Source of the DNA: Salvator merianae
Lineage: Eukaryota > Chordata > Lepidosauria > Squamata > Teiidae
Assembly (NCBI GenBank): GCA_003586115.2
Contig: QVOM02000034.1
Span: 139,687,937 to 139,751,936, forward strand
Direction of reading: 5' to 3'
DNA: 64,000 bases
Of the stretch, positions 12,635 through 25,250 are shown in pieces. The notes below the pieces were generated by a model. The model ran no database searches. It was not told the origin of the DNA and was given only the letters and a program-made list of their open reading frames with translations. The position numbers were made by a program, and so were the translations under genes. Each line of letters starts with the position of its first letter. Within the stretch, counting starts at the first letter, position 1.

Positions 12635-14881
12635 TTCTTACCAACGGGGAGGAAATGGTTGAGGAAGTAAGCATGACTGGGACTCTGGGAGCCAGTGACC
12701 ATGCTATCATTGAATTTTGGATAACAAAAGGAGGAAGATCTGAGAGGACTCAAACTTAAGGTTGGACTTCAGAAGAGCAGATTTTGATGGACTCAGAAGG
12801 AGGGTAGGAAGGATCCATTGGCTGGATGTCAAAGGACAGAAATGTCCAGGAAGGATGGGAAATTTTGAGAAAGGAGATTCTAGAGGCACAAACTTTAACA
12901 ATTCCTAAAATAAGAAAGAATGGCAAGCATCTAAAGAGATCAGGGTGGATGAACCCTGAACTTAATAACTTGCTAAAAAGAAAAAAGAAATGTTTAAAAA
13001 ATTGAAGGAGGGGGACATATCAAAAGAAGAATATAATGCAATCTGCAGGATAAGTGTCAGAAAGGCTAAAAATGAATTGAGGATTGCAAGAGAGGCCAAA
13101 AACAATAAAAAAGGGATTTGGGGTACGTCAGAAGCAAAAGAAAAGTCAGGGAAGCTATAGGACCTTTACAGGATGAGAAGGGTGATTTGGTGAAAAACGA
13201 CATTGAGAAGGAGGAACTTCTGAACTCCTATTTTGTATCTGTTATCTCTCAGAAAGGACATGAAACATCAGTTGGCCTTCACTGTGCTGTTGACAGAATA
13301 AGAGAATCAAGGCTCTGTATGGACAAGGAGAAGATGAGGGAACACTTAGCTAACTTAAATGAATTCAAGTCTCCAGGCCCAGATGAATTACATCCTAGGG
13401 TGCTGAAGGAATTAGCTGATATAATTGCTGAACCACTCTCTGTGATATTTGAGAACTCATGGAAAACAGAAGTCCCAGAAGATTGGAGAAGGGCGAATAT
13501 TGTCCCTATCTTCAAAACAGGGAAGAAGGCTGACCCAGGTAATTACAGGCCTGTGAGCCTGACTTCAATACCAGGCAAGATCCTTCAACAAATTATTAAA
13601 CAGCATATATGTGAGCACCTATATGGGAATACAGTAATTAATCAGAGCCAACATGGATTTGTAACAAACAAGTCATGCCAGACTAATCTCATTTCCTTTA
13701 CGACAAAATTACTGGATGGATCGATCAAGGAAATGCCGTGGACATAGTATATCTTGACTTTAGCAAAGCATTTGACAAGGCATCTCATACCATACTTATT
13801 GAAAAAATGATCAAATATGGGATCAACAGGACAACTGTTAGGTGGATTCATAACTGGCCTAGTGATCGTACTCAAAGAGTGGTCATAAATGGCTTCACAT
13901 TCCATTGGAAGAATGTCTCGAGTGGGGTACGACAAGGCTCTGTCTTGGCCCGGTGCTGTCCAACATTTTTATAAATGATCTCGATGAGGGAGTCAAGGGG
14001 ACACTGATCAAATTTGCAGATAACACAAAGCTAGGAGGGGTTGCTAACACTAGGGAGGAGAAGGAGAGGATTCAAAATGATCTGGACAAGCTTGAACAGT
14101 GGGCTGAAACTAACCGAATGACATTTAACAGGGAGAAATGCAGAGTTTTACATCTGGGTAAGAAAAATGACAATATCCAATACAGAATGGGAGGAATCTC
14201 ACTGAGCAGCACATGTGAAAAGGATCTGGGTGTACTAGTAGATCACAGATTAAACATGAGTCAACAGTGTGATGCAGCTTCAAAAAAGGCAAACTCCATC
14301 CTGGGGTGTATCGAGGAGCATAGACTCTAGTTCACAAGAAGTAATTATCCCTCTTTACCTTGGTCAGACCTCATCTGGAGTATTGTGTCCAGTTCTGGGC
14401 ACCCCAGTTTAAAAAAGACATTGACAAACTGGAACAAGTTCAGAGAAGGGTGACCAAAATGATGAGTGGTCTCAAACCATGTCCTACGAAATACAGTTAA
14501 AGGATCTAGGAATGTTTAGCCTGCAGAAGAGAAGACTGAGAGGAGACATGATAGCTATTTTCAAGTATCTGAACGGCTGTCACAGTGCAGAAGGATTGCC
14601 CCTATTTTCACTTGTACAAGAAGGAAGGACTACAAACAATGGGATGAAACTTCAAGGGAGTAGCTACAGGCTAGATATTAGAAAAAACTTTCTGACAGTA
14701 AGGACAATCAGTCATTGGAACAAATTACCACAGTGAATGGTGGGCTCTCCTTCCCTGGAGGTCTTCAAGGAAAGGCTGGATGGATATCTGTCTAGGATGC
14801 TTTAGTGAATCCTGCATTGAGCAGGGGGTTGGACGCGATGACCCTGGAGGTCCCTTCCAACTCTATGATTCTATGATTCTG
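12610..14881 (+). mobile_element. CR1 LINE, 5'-truncated, with 3' microsatellite end
   Basis: CR1 elements copy themselves by target-primed reverse transcription. This copy begins in the endonuclease C terminus (LILTNGEEMVEEVSMTGTLG, then SDHAIIEF, at about 12,630-12,730). It runs through reverse transcriptase: PGNYRPVSLTS near 13,535, DFSKAFDKASH near 13,760, and a GVRQGSVL motif near 13,925. It ends with the diagnostic CR1 3' end GGTCCCTTCCAACTC followed by ATTCTATG repeats. The frame is broken at about 13,745, 13,970 and 14,330. The usual FADD catalytic motif reads FADN (about 14,012-14,023), so it is inactive. Confidence 0.92.
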
Positions 14882-16050
14882 TGAAACCTGCTCTTCAGCA
14901 TTCAGATGGGGTGGGCATGAGAGGGGGATAGTGAATCTTGCATTGTTGTGGTTAGCACTCATTTCCTGTTCTTAGTCAGACGCAGTGCAGGAATGTCATG
15001 TGATAGGTTGATGGCAGATAGATAATTTCTAAGTATATGTTAGCTCAGTCTTGGGGGTGTTAACAGGGGTGCTTGAGAACTGAGGGAAAATGGCTACTTT
15101 ATGGTGCCAATTTGTTATAGAATGCAAGAGGGTATAAAAACTGGCATGCAGTTGCTTCATTTGTGATTTGCTGTTGCATGAGTATACTGTATTTAAAGAA
15201 ACATCATTTCAGAGAACTGTTGTCATCCATATACCTTGGGCTGGTGGCCTAGCATGCACGGCGTTTCCTTCTAATTCTAATATCCTATGATTCTGTGGTC
15301 AGCCTGATGCATGGATGCTCAGAGATCTACATTTTGATTACATGAGATCTTTTCCAAATCAACATTTTGCCCATAAATGAAACTGAGGACACTGATCCAG
15401 TCCTTCACATCACCATAATTTCCCAAAGGGGGTTCTGTGAGCCCTTATAGATTATCTATTTTTAAAGAATAGCTAATTCCCATAAACTCTCTATAAAATG
15501 ACCAATTAGAGCCACATATTACGAAGAAAAGATTAAACACATGGTTATGAAATGTAGTGACAGAGGGACGGACGGTATCCGTCTTAAGGCAAATGTGATG
15601 GTTTTTCTTTACATGCTATGAGACCCCACTCTCACATTGCTCACATTGTCTTCAGACAAAAGTGGAGGGGCAGGGGGAGCAGCAGAACAGGCAAGGAGTG
15701 GGAGTGGACAACAATGTGCCATCATTGGAAGGTGCCGGGCTCATTCCAGTCTGGGTTTTCAGACATTATCATCATGGCTGAGCACTATGGTAGCAGTGGG
15801 ACAGATGTACAATATGCTCTTGCTTATTTTGAGCAGGGGGTGCAGTGTGGTATCCAGAGAAAAATGATCCTTTATTCAGAACAGCACAATAGGTGTGGAA
15901 CAAGTGGAAAAGACATTTGATTAATGTTATGTCACCTTTGACTCCCGTAGAAGTTCTCGCTCCCCTGCATCACTTATTATCTTCTCTCTGCAAATGCAAT
16001 GACTGAGAAAGGAAGGCTACATGGCTCTTGAAGACTTTTACCTTGCTAAC
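14882..16050. other. Intergenic DNA, no gene seen
   Basis: Two overlapping open frames at 15,618-15,920 are low-complexity Gly/Ser/Arg reading through a GGGGCAGGGGGAGC-type stretch. They have no domain or splice context. Nothing else was recognised. Confidence 0.45.
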
Positions 16051-17060
16051 AGGTCATTAAAGAACCAACAACAAATATCAGAGATCCCACTGGGAATAAG
16101 TGGCTTACAAGACATGCTCTTATTCATTTTCTGCATCATAAAGATACCAAACAGAAGGCCCTACAGGATTTAAAAACTGGGGAACAAATACTTGAACAGT
16201 TCCGCCCCACAGAAAAAGGAATGGCCTCCACCATATAGAAAACTTTAATCTATATTAAATATCACAATATGAAACACCTAAGGGCAGTTTGGAATCAAGA
16301 ACTGGCTATATCACTATCAGATGAAGAGTGGCAGCAACTACTCACAGGCGCCGAATTCAGCACGGTAGTTAAAAATAAAGAAATCTATCTCAAAATATTT
16401 CATAAATGGCACCAGAAAGCAATTCAACTTTCATGATTCATGCCAGGCAGAACGTCCTGTTGTTGGCGTCCTCATAAAGAAAAAGGCACATTCACTCATT
16501 TAGGGTGGTACTGTGAATGGCTCAAACCATTTAGGGATACAATAACAACAGAAATCCAAAAGATAGTACAAGAAGACATTGACTTCACTTGAACTTTGTT
16601 TACTGATGCTCTTCAGAAATACAAATGAATAAGTCTGCTGTAAAGAATTGTTGAAACATATGTTTACAGTAACACATCTCTACATAGCAAGGAATTGGAA
16701 GGACTATTCAAAATTCTCAATAGAACCCTGGCTATTATTACTACAGAGCGATACCTATTTGGAGAGCATGACAGCACAATTTAGGGTGATGCAGGGTAGT
16801 GAGTCACTGATAAACTTGTATGGAACTTGGAGACCACTCTTGGAGTCTAGAGACTATTTTCAACAAACCTATGGCATTAATTTAGCCCCCTTATTATATT
16901 GGTCACATGAACTCTAACAGGACATTCACATTTGGATCCACCTCACACTATATGCTGGTTGTTGCTGAAGTTAAGTTGTAAATGATGTAACTTTGCACAG
17001 TTGTATTGTTTTGACTGATATTTTTAATAAAACATGTTTCAAGCAAAAAAAACACCCAAA
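16050..17060 (+). mobile_element. L1-type LINE 3' fragment with A-rich tail
   Basis: The plus-strand reading, broken by many stops, follows the C-terminal part of L1 ORF2 (segment around 16,160-16,920, ending near WRPLLESRDYFQQTYGI). It then passes into a 3' UTR with AATAAA at about 17,027 and an A-rich tail (GCAAAAAAAACACCC) at about 17,043. This end structure is typical of a retroposed L1. No intact frame remains. Confidence 0.65.
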
Positions 17061-17504
17061 AAGCAAACACAGTAGGTACTTCTTAAAACCGTAGAAGTCA
17101 GCTCTTCCAAGCACAGTAGCATTCTTATACATACTCCCCCAGCATTCCCCTCTTTTCTTTGGGCATGGTCAGATACCAGCAAATAGTTCATCCTAGAGCA
17201 CAATGGATTGTGAATTTGATTATTACTTGGTCAGGCAAACATCCACTTTAATTTAATCAGCTTGGGGAACCTTACACCCACCTCTGGTGCCTCCTCGCCT
17301 CCTTTTTCTCCTCCTCCTCCTCTAAGGCCAAGGATTCAGGGATTGAACCCAAGGCATGGGGAAAACTGCTTTGGATCAAGACTGCTTATGAGAGGGGTCT
17401 GGTGGTTTGAGTTTTGCTTTGCTTTTTTGCATTTCCAGGCTTTAAAAATAATAATAATTAATTTTCCCTCACTCCCCACAAAAAGTTCTCCCCCACCTCT
17501 CTCT

Positions 17505-17720
17505 GTGAGTGTGATCAGACACAACAAAAGGGATGCCTCAGAGAGACAGCGTATGTTCCCCGTGTTCCTACCTTCTCTAATCCACTTTTCTAGCACAGAA
17601 TGTTCATGAGAGCGGGGAGGGGCAGACTGGTGTGTAAATGATCCCACTTCAGAGCCTTCAACAGGATACCTCAGAGGTGCATTTTTTTTTGCAGTGCCTG
17701 ATCACAGCCTGTTTGTTAAT
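17505..17720. repeat. Dispersed repeat, copy 1 of a two-copy family
   Basis: This segment aligns by eye with 46,120-46,345. Shared blocks include CCTTCTCTAATCCACTTTTC, TTCATGAGAG, a GTGTGTAAATGATCCCAC-type block, CAGAGCCTTCAA, and then a poly-T tract followed by TGATCACAG. No coding capacity or clear termini were found. Confidence 0.6.
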
Positions 17721-17792
17721 GATCCATTCAACTCAACTCAACCCAACTCATCCCTCCCAGTTCTGCCTCTGCTGCCAACTTATATGTGACAC

Positions 17793-17796
17793 TGAT

Positions 17797-17834
<38 letters not shown>
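17793..17834 (+). repeat. (TG)n microsatellite
   Basis: About 40 bases of TG alternation. The open frames covering it (Cys-Val or His-Thr repeats) are artefacts of the repeat. Confidence 0.95.
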
Positions 17835-17838
<4 letters not shown>

Positions 17839-18078
17839 AAGAGACAGGCTGCATCCAGACAGGGTCAAAAACCCATCATTATTTTCTAATTGCACCTGAT
17901 TTATCAGACGTGACATTGCTCCCAATACATCCCCAGTATATACACCCAATTTACAGAATTATCATTATTTCGGTAAAAGTAACTATCAAAGCGCAGTACT
18001 CCACAATTGCAGCTCTGTCTGGATTAGTGCACAAGAAGTACAGCAAGAGTTCGGCATGAGCTGTTGCTACCAGGAAAT

Positions 18079-18125
18079 TTAATTTAATTTAATTTAATTT
18101 ATTAGATTTGTATGCCGCCCCTCTC
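18079..18125 (-). repeat. 3' end of a squamate-type LINE/SINE, antisense
   Basis: (AATTT)n is followed by ATTAGATTTGTATGCCGCCC and CTCTCC. The reverse complement is GGGGCGGCATACAAATCTAA with an AATTAAATT tail, a familiar LINE/SINE 3' end in squamate genomes. The body is too short or degraded to follow. A similar antisense end lies near 25,040-25,110. Confidence 0.55.
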
Positions 18126-19780
18126 CGTCAATACTTCACATGACACTATTGGTCACCTGCATGGTGCAACCAGAGGGTTAGGTCACATGAAAAAAATACT
18201 CATACAGCTGTAATGTCACTCTGCGGCTGTGGTAAATGCTAAAATGTGGAGTATCGATCTAATGTCTAATGTGTCGTAATTCCGGATGTACTTTATATAG
18301 GTAAATCGATAAATTGCAGAATCAATAAGTAATGTCTGAAGGCAGTCAGAGAAGAAGGCAACTGATTAATTTTTTGGGAAAAGCTTTTCTGTGTATGTAT
18401 ACATGTCTCTCTGTCTCTCTCTCTCGCTCTCTCTTGCTTGCTCTCTCTCTCTCACACACATACACTGCCAAACCTGTCATTGGCAATCTAAACTACTGGT
18501 GAAGGGTATTCCCACATGCAAGCCAAAATGCTCTTCTAGAAGGAGGCATTTCAAAACTTTTAACAGGACTCAAGATGTGAGCAAAATGACTCTTTGAAAT
18601 GGGCTGCAGGTATTTGCGTTTGTGGCTGTATAATCTAACCCAAACCTAACATAATTAAACATGTAGATCCCCAGTGGATTCACCATACTACAAAAGAAAC
18701 AAACCCAAGCACAAATCCTCAAGAGTCACATCCTATTCTCTAAAACACCAAGGTTTGCAATGGTGCCACAGCTGTAGAAACAGGCTTCACAATATACATT
18801 TAGATTGTCCAGGCGATGTTTCTTGTGTGTACATGCTTTACTAAAAGATTCAAGTAGACCACCCATGTAAGAATAAAATTATAGATTTTATACCCACTCC
18901 GAGCTCTTAATGCCGACGAGGTCTGGGTTCTACCTACATCTAAATAACAGGAATAAAATAATCAGAAGCTACTTACTATGTTTGCCTATATCCTATTTCA
19001 GTGTAGGAGGAAATATGCTATGCTTACAACCAGCTTGTGAGCCTCACAGAGATATCTGTCTGGTTCCTGTGAGAAGCAAGATACTGTATTAGATAGGCCT
19101 TTGGTCTGATTCAGCAGGATTCCTGCTAAATTATACTCAAGCTGCTATCCACCAGCTTGTACCTTGAGAACATAGCCAATTAATTCAGCCAGAATGCAAC
19201 ATGGTGGCTTGAACTGTGAGACACAGAACTTCTTTACTATTATCTCAAATTGTAGCCTGGGGATAGTAATCCTACGCTCCCTTACTCAGTAACTCTTATT
19301 ATTATTACTAATCTCTTGGGCTGCTGTTCCCTTAGCATTCTCCACACTATTTATCTTCTACCTTGACCTCTCCTCTGCTTTTTTGGGCAACCTTTCACCT
19401 GAATTGGAGTATACACCTACTGAAGCATAATATTGTGACACAGGCAGTTTCTTATCCTGACCGTAATATTTCAGACTCTTCTTTCCCACAAGTTTCAGAG
19501 TAAAGTGTATTTGTATTTAAGTTTATGTTGAAATGTCAAAAGAAGCTATCCTGGGGTGTTTGTTTTTTTTAAGAACAACAATATGAAGGTGTTTTAAATA
19601 AAATAAGTAACTTTAGCAGAATCCTATTACACAAAATGTCTCCTCGCGTTTTCAACAGTCTTCCCTCAGTTTCTTTCTGACACTCTTACTTTACTTCCCT
19701 AATTATCCCCCTTCCCGCCTAAATATAACAATTCCTTCTGTTCCAGTCTACAACTCAATAAAGTAAAGTAATCAGAATTT
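18126..19780. other. Intergenic DNA with a (CT)n stretch and a LINE 3'-end scrap
   Basis: A CT-rich microsatellite lies at about 18,403-18,452. At 19,060-19,130 the text GATACTGTATTAGATAGGCC and following bases resemble the 3' end seen complete at about 50,165-50,230 (GATGCTGGACTAGATGGGC), so a short LINE tail is likely. No gene was seen. Confidence 0.45.
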
Positions 19781-21280
19781 TTTAAAAAAAATAATCCTCC
19801 AAGATTGCAACTCAGCACCCAAGCACTATCGGATTTTAAAGTTGCAATTAAATCATTTAAGTATTTAGGTGTTCATATCTTCAAAAATCCAGAGCTTCTG
19901 ATAAAAGCTTCCAGTCTACAAGCAAATAAAACATGAAATCAATTCCTGGAAGTTTAAACAATCATTAAAAGCCAAAATTGCAGCTGTTAAAATGAAGTTA
20001 TTGCTTAAAATTAACTTTATTTCATATGCTCCCTCTTCAACCACCCCCCAAAATTACTTAACTCACTAGAAAAAATTCTCTGTAATTATGTTTATAATAA
20101 AAGTGCCCAGACTCTCCAAGAACCTGCGACAAAGACCTAGTAAATTAGGAGGTTGGAGAGTCCCCAATCTTCAAAACAATTTCATAGCATTCCAATTGAA
20201 ACAACTTTTAAGGGCCTCTGGCGTGACACCTCCAATTTGGGCAGATATGGAATTTCCCCAACTCTCTAGAGCCAACCCTGATCTTTTATACTCTAATGTA
20301 TCAAGGTCTATAGCCAAACACTCTTTGCCAACACCCCAAACAATGATGCAAATCTGGAACAGGTGGAAAATTAAATTAACCTCACTGCATGCCCCTATAA
20401 CTCCTATAACCACAATACTAGGTTAATTTAATTGTTACTCCCTAACACTAGTTACAAGGCTCCAGAATGCTAGATTCTCAGAGCTATACCACTTTTATAC
20501 TTCCTCAGGAGACGTCAGAGAGCTTTCACAACTACAGGAGATACTCACCACAGCCCCAGGTAACTGGCTGGTAGCTCAAAGCCTCCTGTACTTTATCCAA
20601 GTCCCAGTAGTCAAGAAAAATGGTTTAAGGTTACTAACATCCTTTGAAAATGTTTGGGTTAAAAGTAAAATATCTGCATCTGGGTTGGTGAAAGACCTTT
20701 ACATTTGTATTCAACTGTATGAAGACAACTCACTTACAGTGCTCCAAAAGATTTGGTCTGACGACTTGCAAATAAATTTGTCAGACCAAGATTGGCTTAA
20801 CCTTATTTCACTAAAAGCGAGCACCAAATTATCAAATATTAACGAAATTCAGTTAAAACTGATACACAGATGATACCGCATCCCGCTACAACTTACATAT
20901 ATTAGTCGAGATTTCAGACCAAATTGCTGGTGCTGTGGAGCAGGAAGGGGTACCTACTTTCATATGTGATGGGATTGCCAACTAATTCAGTCTTTCTGGA
21001 GAGAAGTACATATGGAAATTGAAAGAATACTGAAATCCTCCATACAATGGACACCAGCACTCTGCCTCCTCCAAAACTGTGATTCAGCATCTCTTCCTCA
21101 AACAACACAACATCTTTTGGACATTCTACTCATGGGGGCTAAGCAAGTCATTGCCACACAATGGAAAGAGTTAAAACTTTCCAAGAGAGCCTACAGCCAT
21201 ATGCTTTGGCCCCCAAACATCCAGAGCATGGTCCCCTACAAAATGCAGCTATGATCTGAACATGATCTGATAGCCTTTTC
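19780..21280 (+). mobile_element. L1-type LINE fragment, ORF2 C-terminal half
   Basis: The plus strand reads as L1 ORF2 downstream of the reverse transcriptase: PSKLGGWRVPNLQNNFIAFQ at about 20,133-20,192, then an internal helix-rich part (20,685-20,873). The Cys/His segment CWCCGAGRGTYFHMWWDCQL falls at about 20,925-20,985 and a tail runs to 21,254. These blocks are in the right order for the L1 C terminus. Stops at about 20,420, 20,873 and 20,970 break it. It is the same clade as the antisense copy at 6.4-7.9 kb. Confidence 0.8.
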
Positions 21281-21359
21281 TGCCAGGGAATTTCTGGGTG
21301 ATAATCTAAGCAGTGTTCGTTGATTTTAGGTGTTATTGATTCTATATGTTATTGATTCT

Positions 21360-21600
21360 ATATTGACGCCAGCTGCAGGGGAGAGACAGAGGGGACGCAG
21401 GGCTACTCCATCCATCCTGCAGGGGACTCTTCCATCAAGTCCCTCCCCCCCAACTGTCAGAAGAGGCCAGTCATCTACTCCACCTGCAGGAGAGAGACAG
21501 AGGGGGCTCAGGGCCAATCCATCCGCCCTGCAGGGGATTTTTCCATCAAGTCCCTCCCCCCTAACTGTCAGCCTGTGGGGACGGGCGGCTCCAAGGGTCA
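21360..21600 (+). repeat. Two-unit tandem repeat in a LINE 5' UTR
   Basis: Two units of about 115 bp (about 21,366-21,470 and 21,485-21,590) share GGGAGAGACAGAGGGG, ATCC.CCCTGCAGGGGA and TTCCATCAAGTCCCTCCCCC. Tandem monomers at a LINE 5' end usually carry promoter activity. They sit directly upstream of the endonuclease frame at 21,937. Confidence 0.7.
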
Positions 21601-22191
21601 CTCTGTCTAAGTCCCTTGGTTTTCTTTTCCTTTTCTTTTCTTATTTATTGGAGGATTTTTTTAAAAAAAACTTGCACAATTAATTTAATTGTTGTTTAAT
21701 ACTGTTTTTAGCTTAACTATTGTACCATTTTTTGGTTTGTTTGTTCATTTCATGGGGAGGGAATAACATGTCAAGGCAGGGGTGGAGGGGGAGAACTGTC
21801 ACAGGGGGCTACCATTCCTGTGGTGACAGGCAGGGGGCGATATGGCACTGGGAGGCAGAAGCGATAGATTAGGAGCAGGAATGTTAGATGTCTTAAAGCT
21901 ATCACTCCTTCTGTTCTGCCTTCCAACCAGCAGAATTTGGGGATGCCTGCCAACCGGCCCACCACCTTGGCGGTGCTGCTTTTGAATGCCAGATCAGTCC
22001 AGAATAAAACATCACACATCCATGACTTAATTCTGGATGAAGGGGCTGATCTGGCATGCATTACGGAGACCTGGATAGATGAACTGGGTGGGCCTAGTCT
22101 TACACAGCTTTGTCCCCCAGGCTACTCGGTGCAGCACTGTTCCAGACCAGTAGGGAAGGGAGGGGATGTTGCTGTAATCCATCTCTCTTAC

Positions 22192-22826
22192 TGTTATGAG
22201 TGCCTCGGACTCTGAGGATGAGGGCGGTGTTCAGCCTGAGAGCTGTGTAGATGCTGAGCAGGCAGCTCCAGGTGGCACAGAGCCCAGACACCTTATCACC
22301 ATCCCAGAGGACAAGGCACAAACATCGGCAGATGTTTTGGAAACTCCAGAGATTCCTGAAAACATTCCTCCCCCAGCCATAGAAAGAAGAAGGGCCAAAC
22401 GCAGGGCTCAGTTGAGCTTGAGTAAGCAATCCAGCAGAAGCCGGTCACACCCAAGCTCACACCTGGGAGAAGATGACCCTGCAGAATAAATACAGCACAG
22501 GAACTACAGCCCAGGCATGGTCAGCAACTGCTTTCCATCCGTGCATCCTGTTACTCTGATTTCCTGGCTTCTAGAACCTTGACCCTTTGTTTGGACTGTG
22601 TTTTGACTTCGGCTACTCTTAATCCCTGGACTTTGTTTGCTTTGGTGACTACAACCCTGTTTGAACTTGGACTGGACTTTGACTACGGCTTCTCTTGCTT
22701 CTTCGGCTTTGTTTGCTTCTCTACTCCTCCTGCCTCCCTGTTATGACCCAGACTGGTAATAAAAGGACTTCCCTGTTACTGAGACTTGCCTAGACCTCCG
22801 TTTGTTAGCCTGCCTGGGACATAACA
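22192..22826 (+). mobile_element. Solo LTR, 635 bp, perfect 5-bp target duplication
   Basis: It begins TGTTATGAGTGCC and ends GGGACATAACA, with inverted TGTTATG/CATAACA termini. CTTAC is duplicated on both sides (22,187-22,191 and 22,827-22,831). A poly(A) signal (AATAAA) lies at about 22,759. The TG...CA ends and 5-bp duplication point to a Ty3/gypsy-type or related LTR element reduced to one LTR by recombination. It interrupts the endonuclease frame of the surrounding LINE. A near-identical copy lies at 49,374-50,010. A 97-codon frame (22,196-22,489) starts almost at its 5' end. Confidence 0.92.
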
Positions 22827-23400
22827 CTTACCAGACGACCAATCCGCTCTACAACTGGGTTTGAGGGATTGTTCTTGTTACTGGGCCAGAAAAACAGAAT
22901 AGGGATGTTGCTGGTGTACCGCCCACCCCGCTGACCAGCTGCCTCCCATTCTGAGCTGGTTGAGGTGATCTCCGATGTGGTACTAGAGGCCCCTGCCACA
23001 GTGGTGTTGGGAGATTTTAACATCCATGCGGTGACTAGCCTCAGTGGACCAGCTCAGTTCTTCATGGCCTCCATGACAACTATGGGGCTGTCTCAGTTTG
23101 TAAGTGGCCCAACTCACATAGCAGGCCATACCCTCGATCTGGTCTTTCCCACAGGGCCGATTGATGAGAATCCATTGATAGGAGGGCTGATGATAAGCCC
23201 ACTGTCATGGACGGATCATTCTCTGGTAAAATTTGGACTAACAGTGACAGCTTCCCTCCATGGGGGTGGGGGACCCATTGAGATGATCCGCCCCTGGAGA
23301 CTTATGGAATCTGAACGATTCCTGAATGCTCTGGGGGATTTTCTGGTTAGCATGGATGACGTTCCTGCCGAGGCTCTGGTCTCTCTCTGAAATCAGAGGA

Positions 23401-24273
23401 CAAGTTAATGTTAAATTAATATTAATATATAAAAATAAGAGTAAGTATGATCCATGATGATCCAATAGTGGTGGTAGTAGTGATGCTGATTTAGGGTAAC
23501 TAGAGTATTTGCAACCACATATCACTTTTTCCTTTCCTTCAAGGGTAGGGCACTGACACACTTGTCCCTGAATGTCTCAGCTGAGGAGTGGAGTAAAGGG
23601 TTTCTAAATTTGCCCCCTCACATGTAAAAGCACCTGAAGCTTCACTGGGTGGGGGGACAAGTTATATCCTCTTCCCCAATGTTCTAAAGTGTGCTGATAG
23701 GAGTGAGGCAGCATGATCCACACCGCATGCTCACCTTCTGGGACAGTTCCTCACGTATCTTGTCAGAGAGCAAGAAAACAGTGTCCAGACCACAGATTAC
23801 TGTACAAAATGGGTGTAAATTTTTGGCACTGTCCATATGACATTTCCCTGCTCTTACAAAATACTCATTCTGTATTTTTCATTAACCATCCACATGAAAC
23901 TGATTGTATATTGAGATTGATATAAAATGGCTGCAACATCACCCTTCACACACAGCTTGGACAAGTGTCCAATGAGCTCCATCAGAAGACCAGAAAAAAC
24001 CAATATCACAGTGGAGTGAGGCAAGATTGGGTCAATAGCATGAAGACACCACAACCGATGACCCTGACAGTCTTCATTCAACACCAAATAGTGGCACATG
24101 CAGAGACTGTGGAAGAGCATCCAGAGTGATCCAGCTTCCATGTCCCATTTCATGTACACAAAAAATGGCCACCATTATCATATTTCCAACCTACTTCTGA
24201 CTGTGTAGCAGATTTTTTTTCTTAGAACTAAAGATCCAGGAAACAGTGGATGTTTGTACGAGGGACCAACAAT
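23401..24273. other. Unassigned intergenic DNA
   Basis: Short frames on both strands (23,713-23,925 and 23,854-24,159) show no domain and no splice context. No repeat family was recognised. Confidence 0.4.
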
Positions 24274-24711
24274 GGGCTTTTTTGCACTTTCCACCTTAGA
24301 ATGGTATAATTAACTCATTTTAAGGTGGAACAGACCGTGCAGCGCTGACACTGTCTGCACTGTGAGGTCCTAATTACTTACCTGGTGCAAATGCCAGTAG
24401 CCTTACCCAATCCTCACCATGGCAGTGGCCAGGAAGCATCTGGCTGCTGCCATGGCAACCAGTAGGCATGTGCAGGCATGATCAGTTGCTTGCACCGGTC
24501 TGGATGCCGCAACACCAGGTAAGTGCAAATGCATCTTCCTGGGAGGTGACTATCACCTCCCAGTAATGTTGTGAAGCACTAATTAGGGCTCCACAGGTCA
24601 TAGCGATCGGGAGTGACTATAACCTACTCCCAGCCACTCAAGCCTCCGCAAGATACGGACACACTTGACTAGCAAGCTTGATGCTTGCTAGTAGCAAGTG
24701 CAAACAGGTCC
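24274..24711. mobile_element. hAT-like MITE, copy A
   Basis: The left end GGGCTTTTTTGCACTTTCCA and right end TAGTAGCAAGTGCAAACAGGTCC form imperfect inverted repeats. The interior shares with 34,979-35,438 the order ACCTTAGAA..., GGTGGAACAGACC, CTGTGAGGTC, CACCATGGCAGTGGCCAGGA and a CTTGATGCTTGCTAG end block. It has no protein. It is non-autonomous and hAT-like by end style only. Confidence 0.75.
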
Positions 24712-25250
24712 AATATATTACAGCATCTTCAGGTCTGAACATGCCCTATATAGTGAGGATAAGCTATGATTTTGTCTGGAAAACAGTTCCACGCAATATG
24801 ACTAGATGGTCTAAAGCTAAATAATCTATTCTAGTAATGGTACCAGTTATCAAAATGACTGCCTTGCCTAAGATGTTTTTATTTCAAACTCTTCCCTTTA
24901 ATCTACAATTAAATTACTCAACTAATAATGTAAAACTGAGAAGTTTGAAATATTTCAAGCTGAAAATGTCCATTTGATACAAAACACTTTTAAAACTGGT
25001 TGCTGATGCCATACCTGTCACATCTCCACATCTGGCAATATTTATGTATTTATTTGCATTTTTATTCCGCCCTGTACCTGAAGGTCTTAGGGCATGTTAC
25101 ACAAAAATAAAAAACAGAATGTAGAATACACATACTAAAACAGTGACAGTGCCTGAAAGGTATACTGTCCGCACCTTTGCAGGACAGAATATGACTGGGG
25201 ACCCTTTGGGCAGTGCTTCAGGAAGCAATGCCAGAAACACCTTCAGAAAT
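24712..25250. other. Unassigned DNA with an antisense LINE/SINE tail
   Basis: At about 25,040-25,110, TTTATGTATTTATTTGCATT followed by TTATTCCGCCCTGTACC looks like an antisense LINE/SINE 3' tail. The rest is unassigned. Confidence 0.4.

Larger units (their letters stand above)
21360..23400 (+). mobile_element. CR1/L2-like LINE, 5' UTR and endonuclease domain, split by an LTR
   Basis: After the tandem 5' UTR comes an apurinic-endonuclease domain that nicks the target for reverse transcription. Its first half is 21,970-22,190 (LLLNARSVQNKTSHIHDLIL, GADLACITETWID). The second half follows the LTR at 22,965-23,390 (VVLGDFNIHA, AGHTLDLVF, TDHSLVKF). The GDFN and DH motifs belong to this nuclease family. 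The element stops near 23,400 before any reverse transcriptase. The antisense LINE at 56.3-59.3 kb begins with the same 5' sequence, so both are one family. Confidence 0.8.

Noticed and set aside
17728..18059. Cys-Val and His-Thr repeat proteins on both strands
   Set aside because: These are translations of a (TG)n microsatellite.
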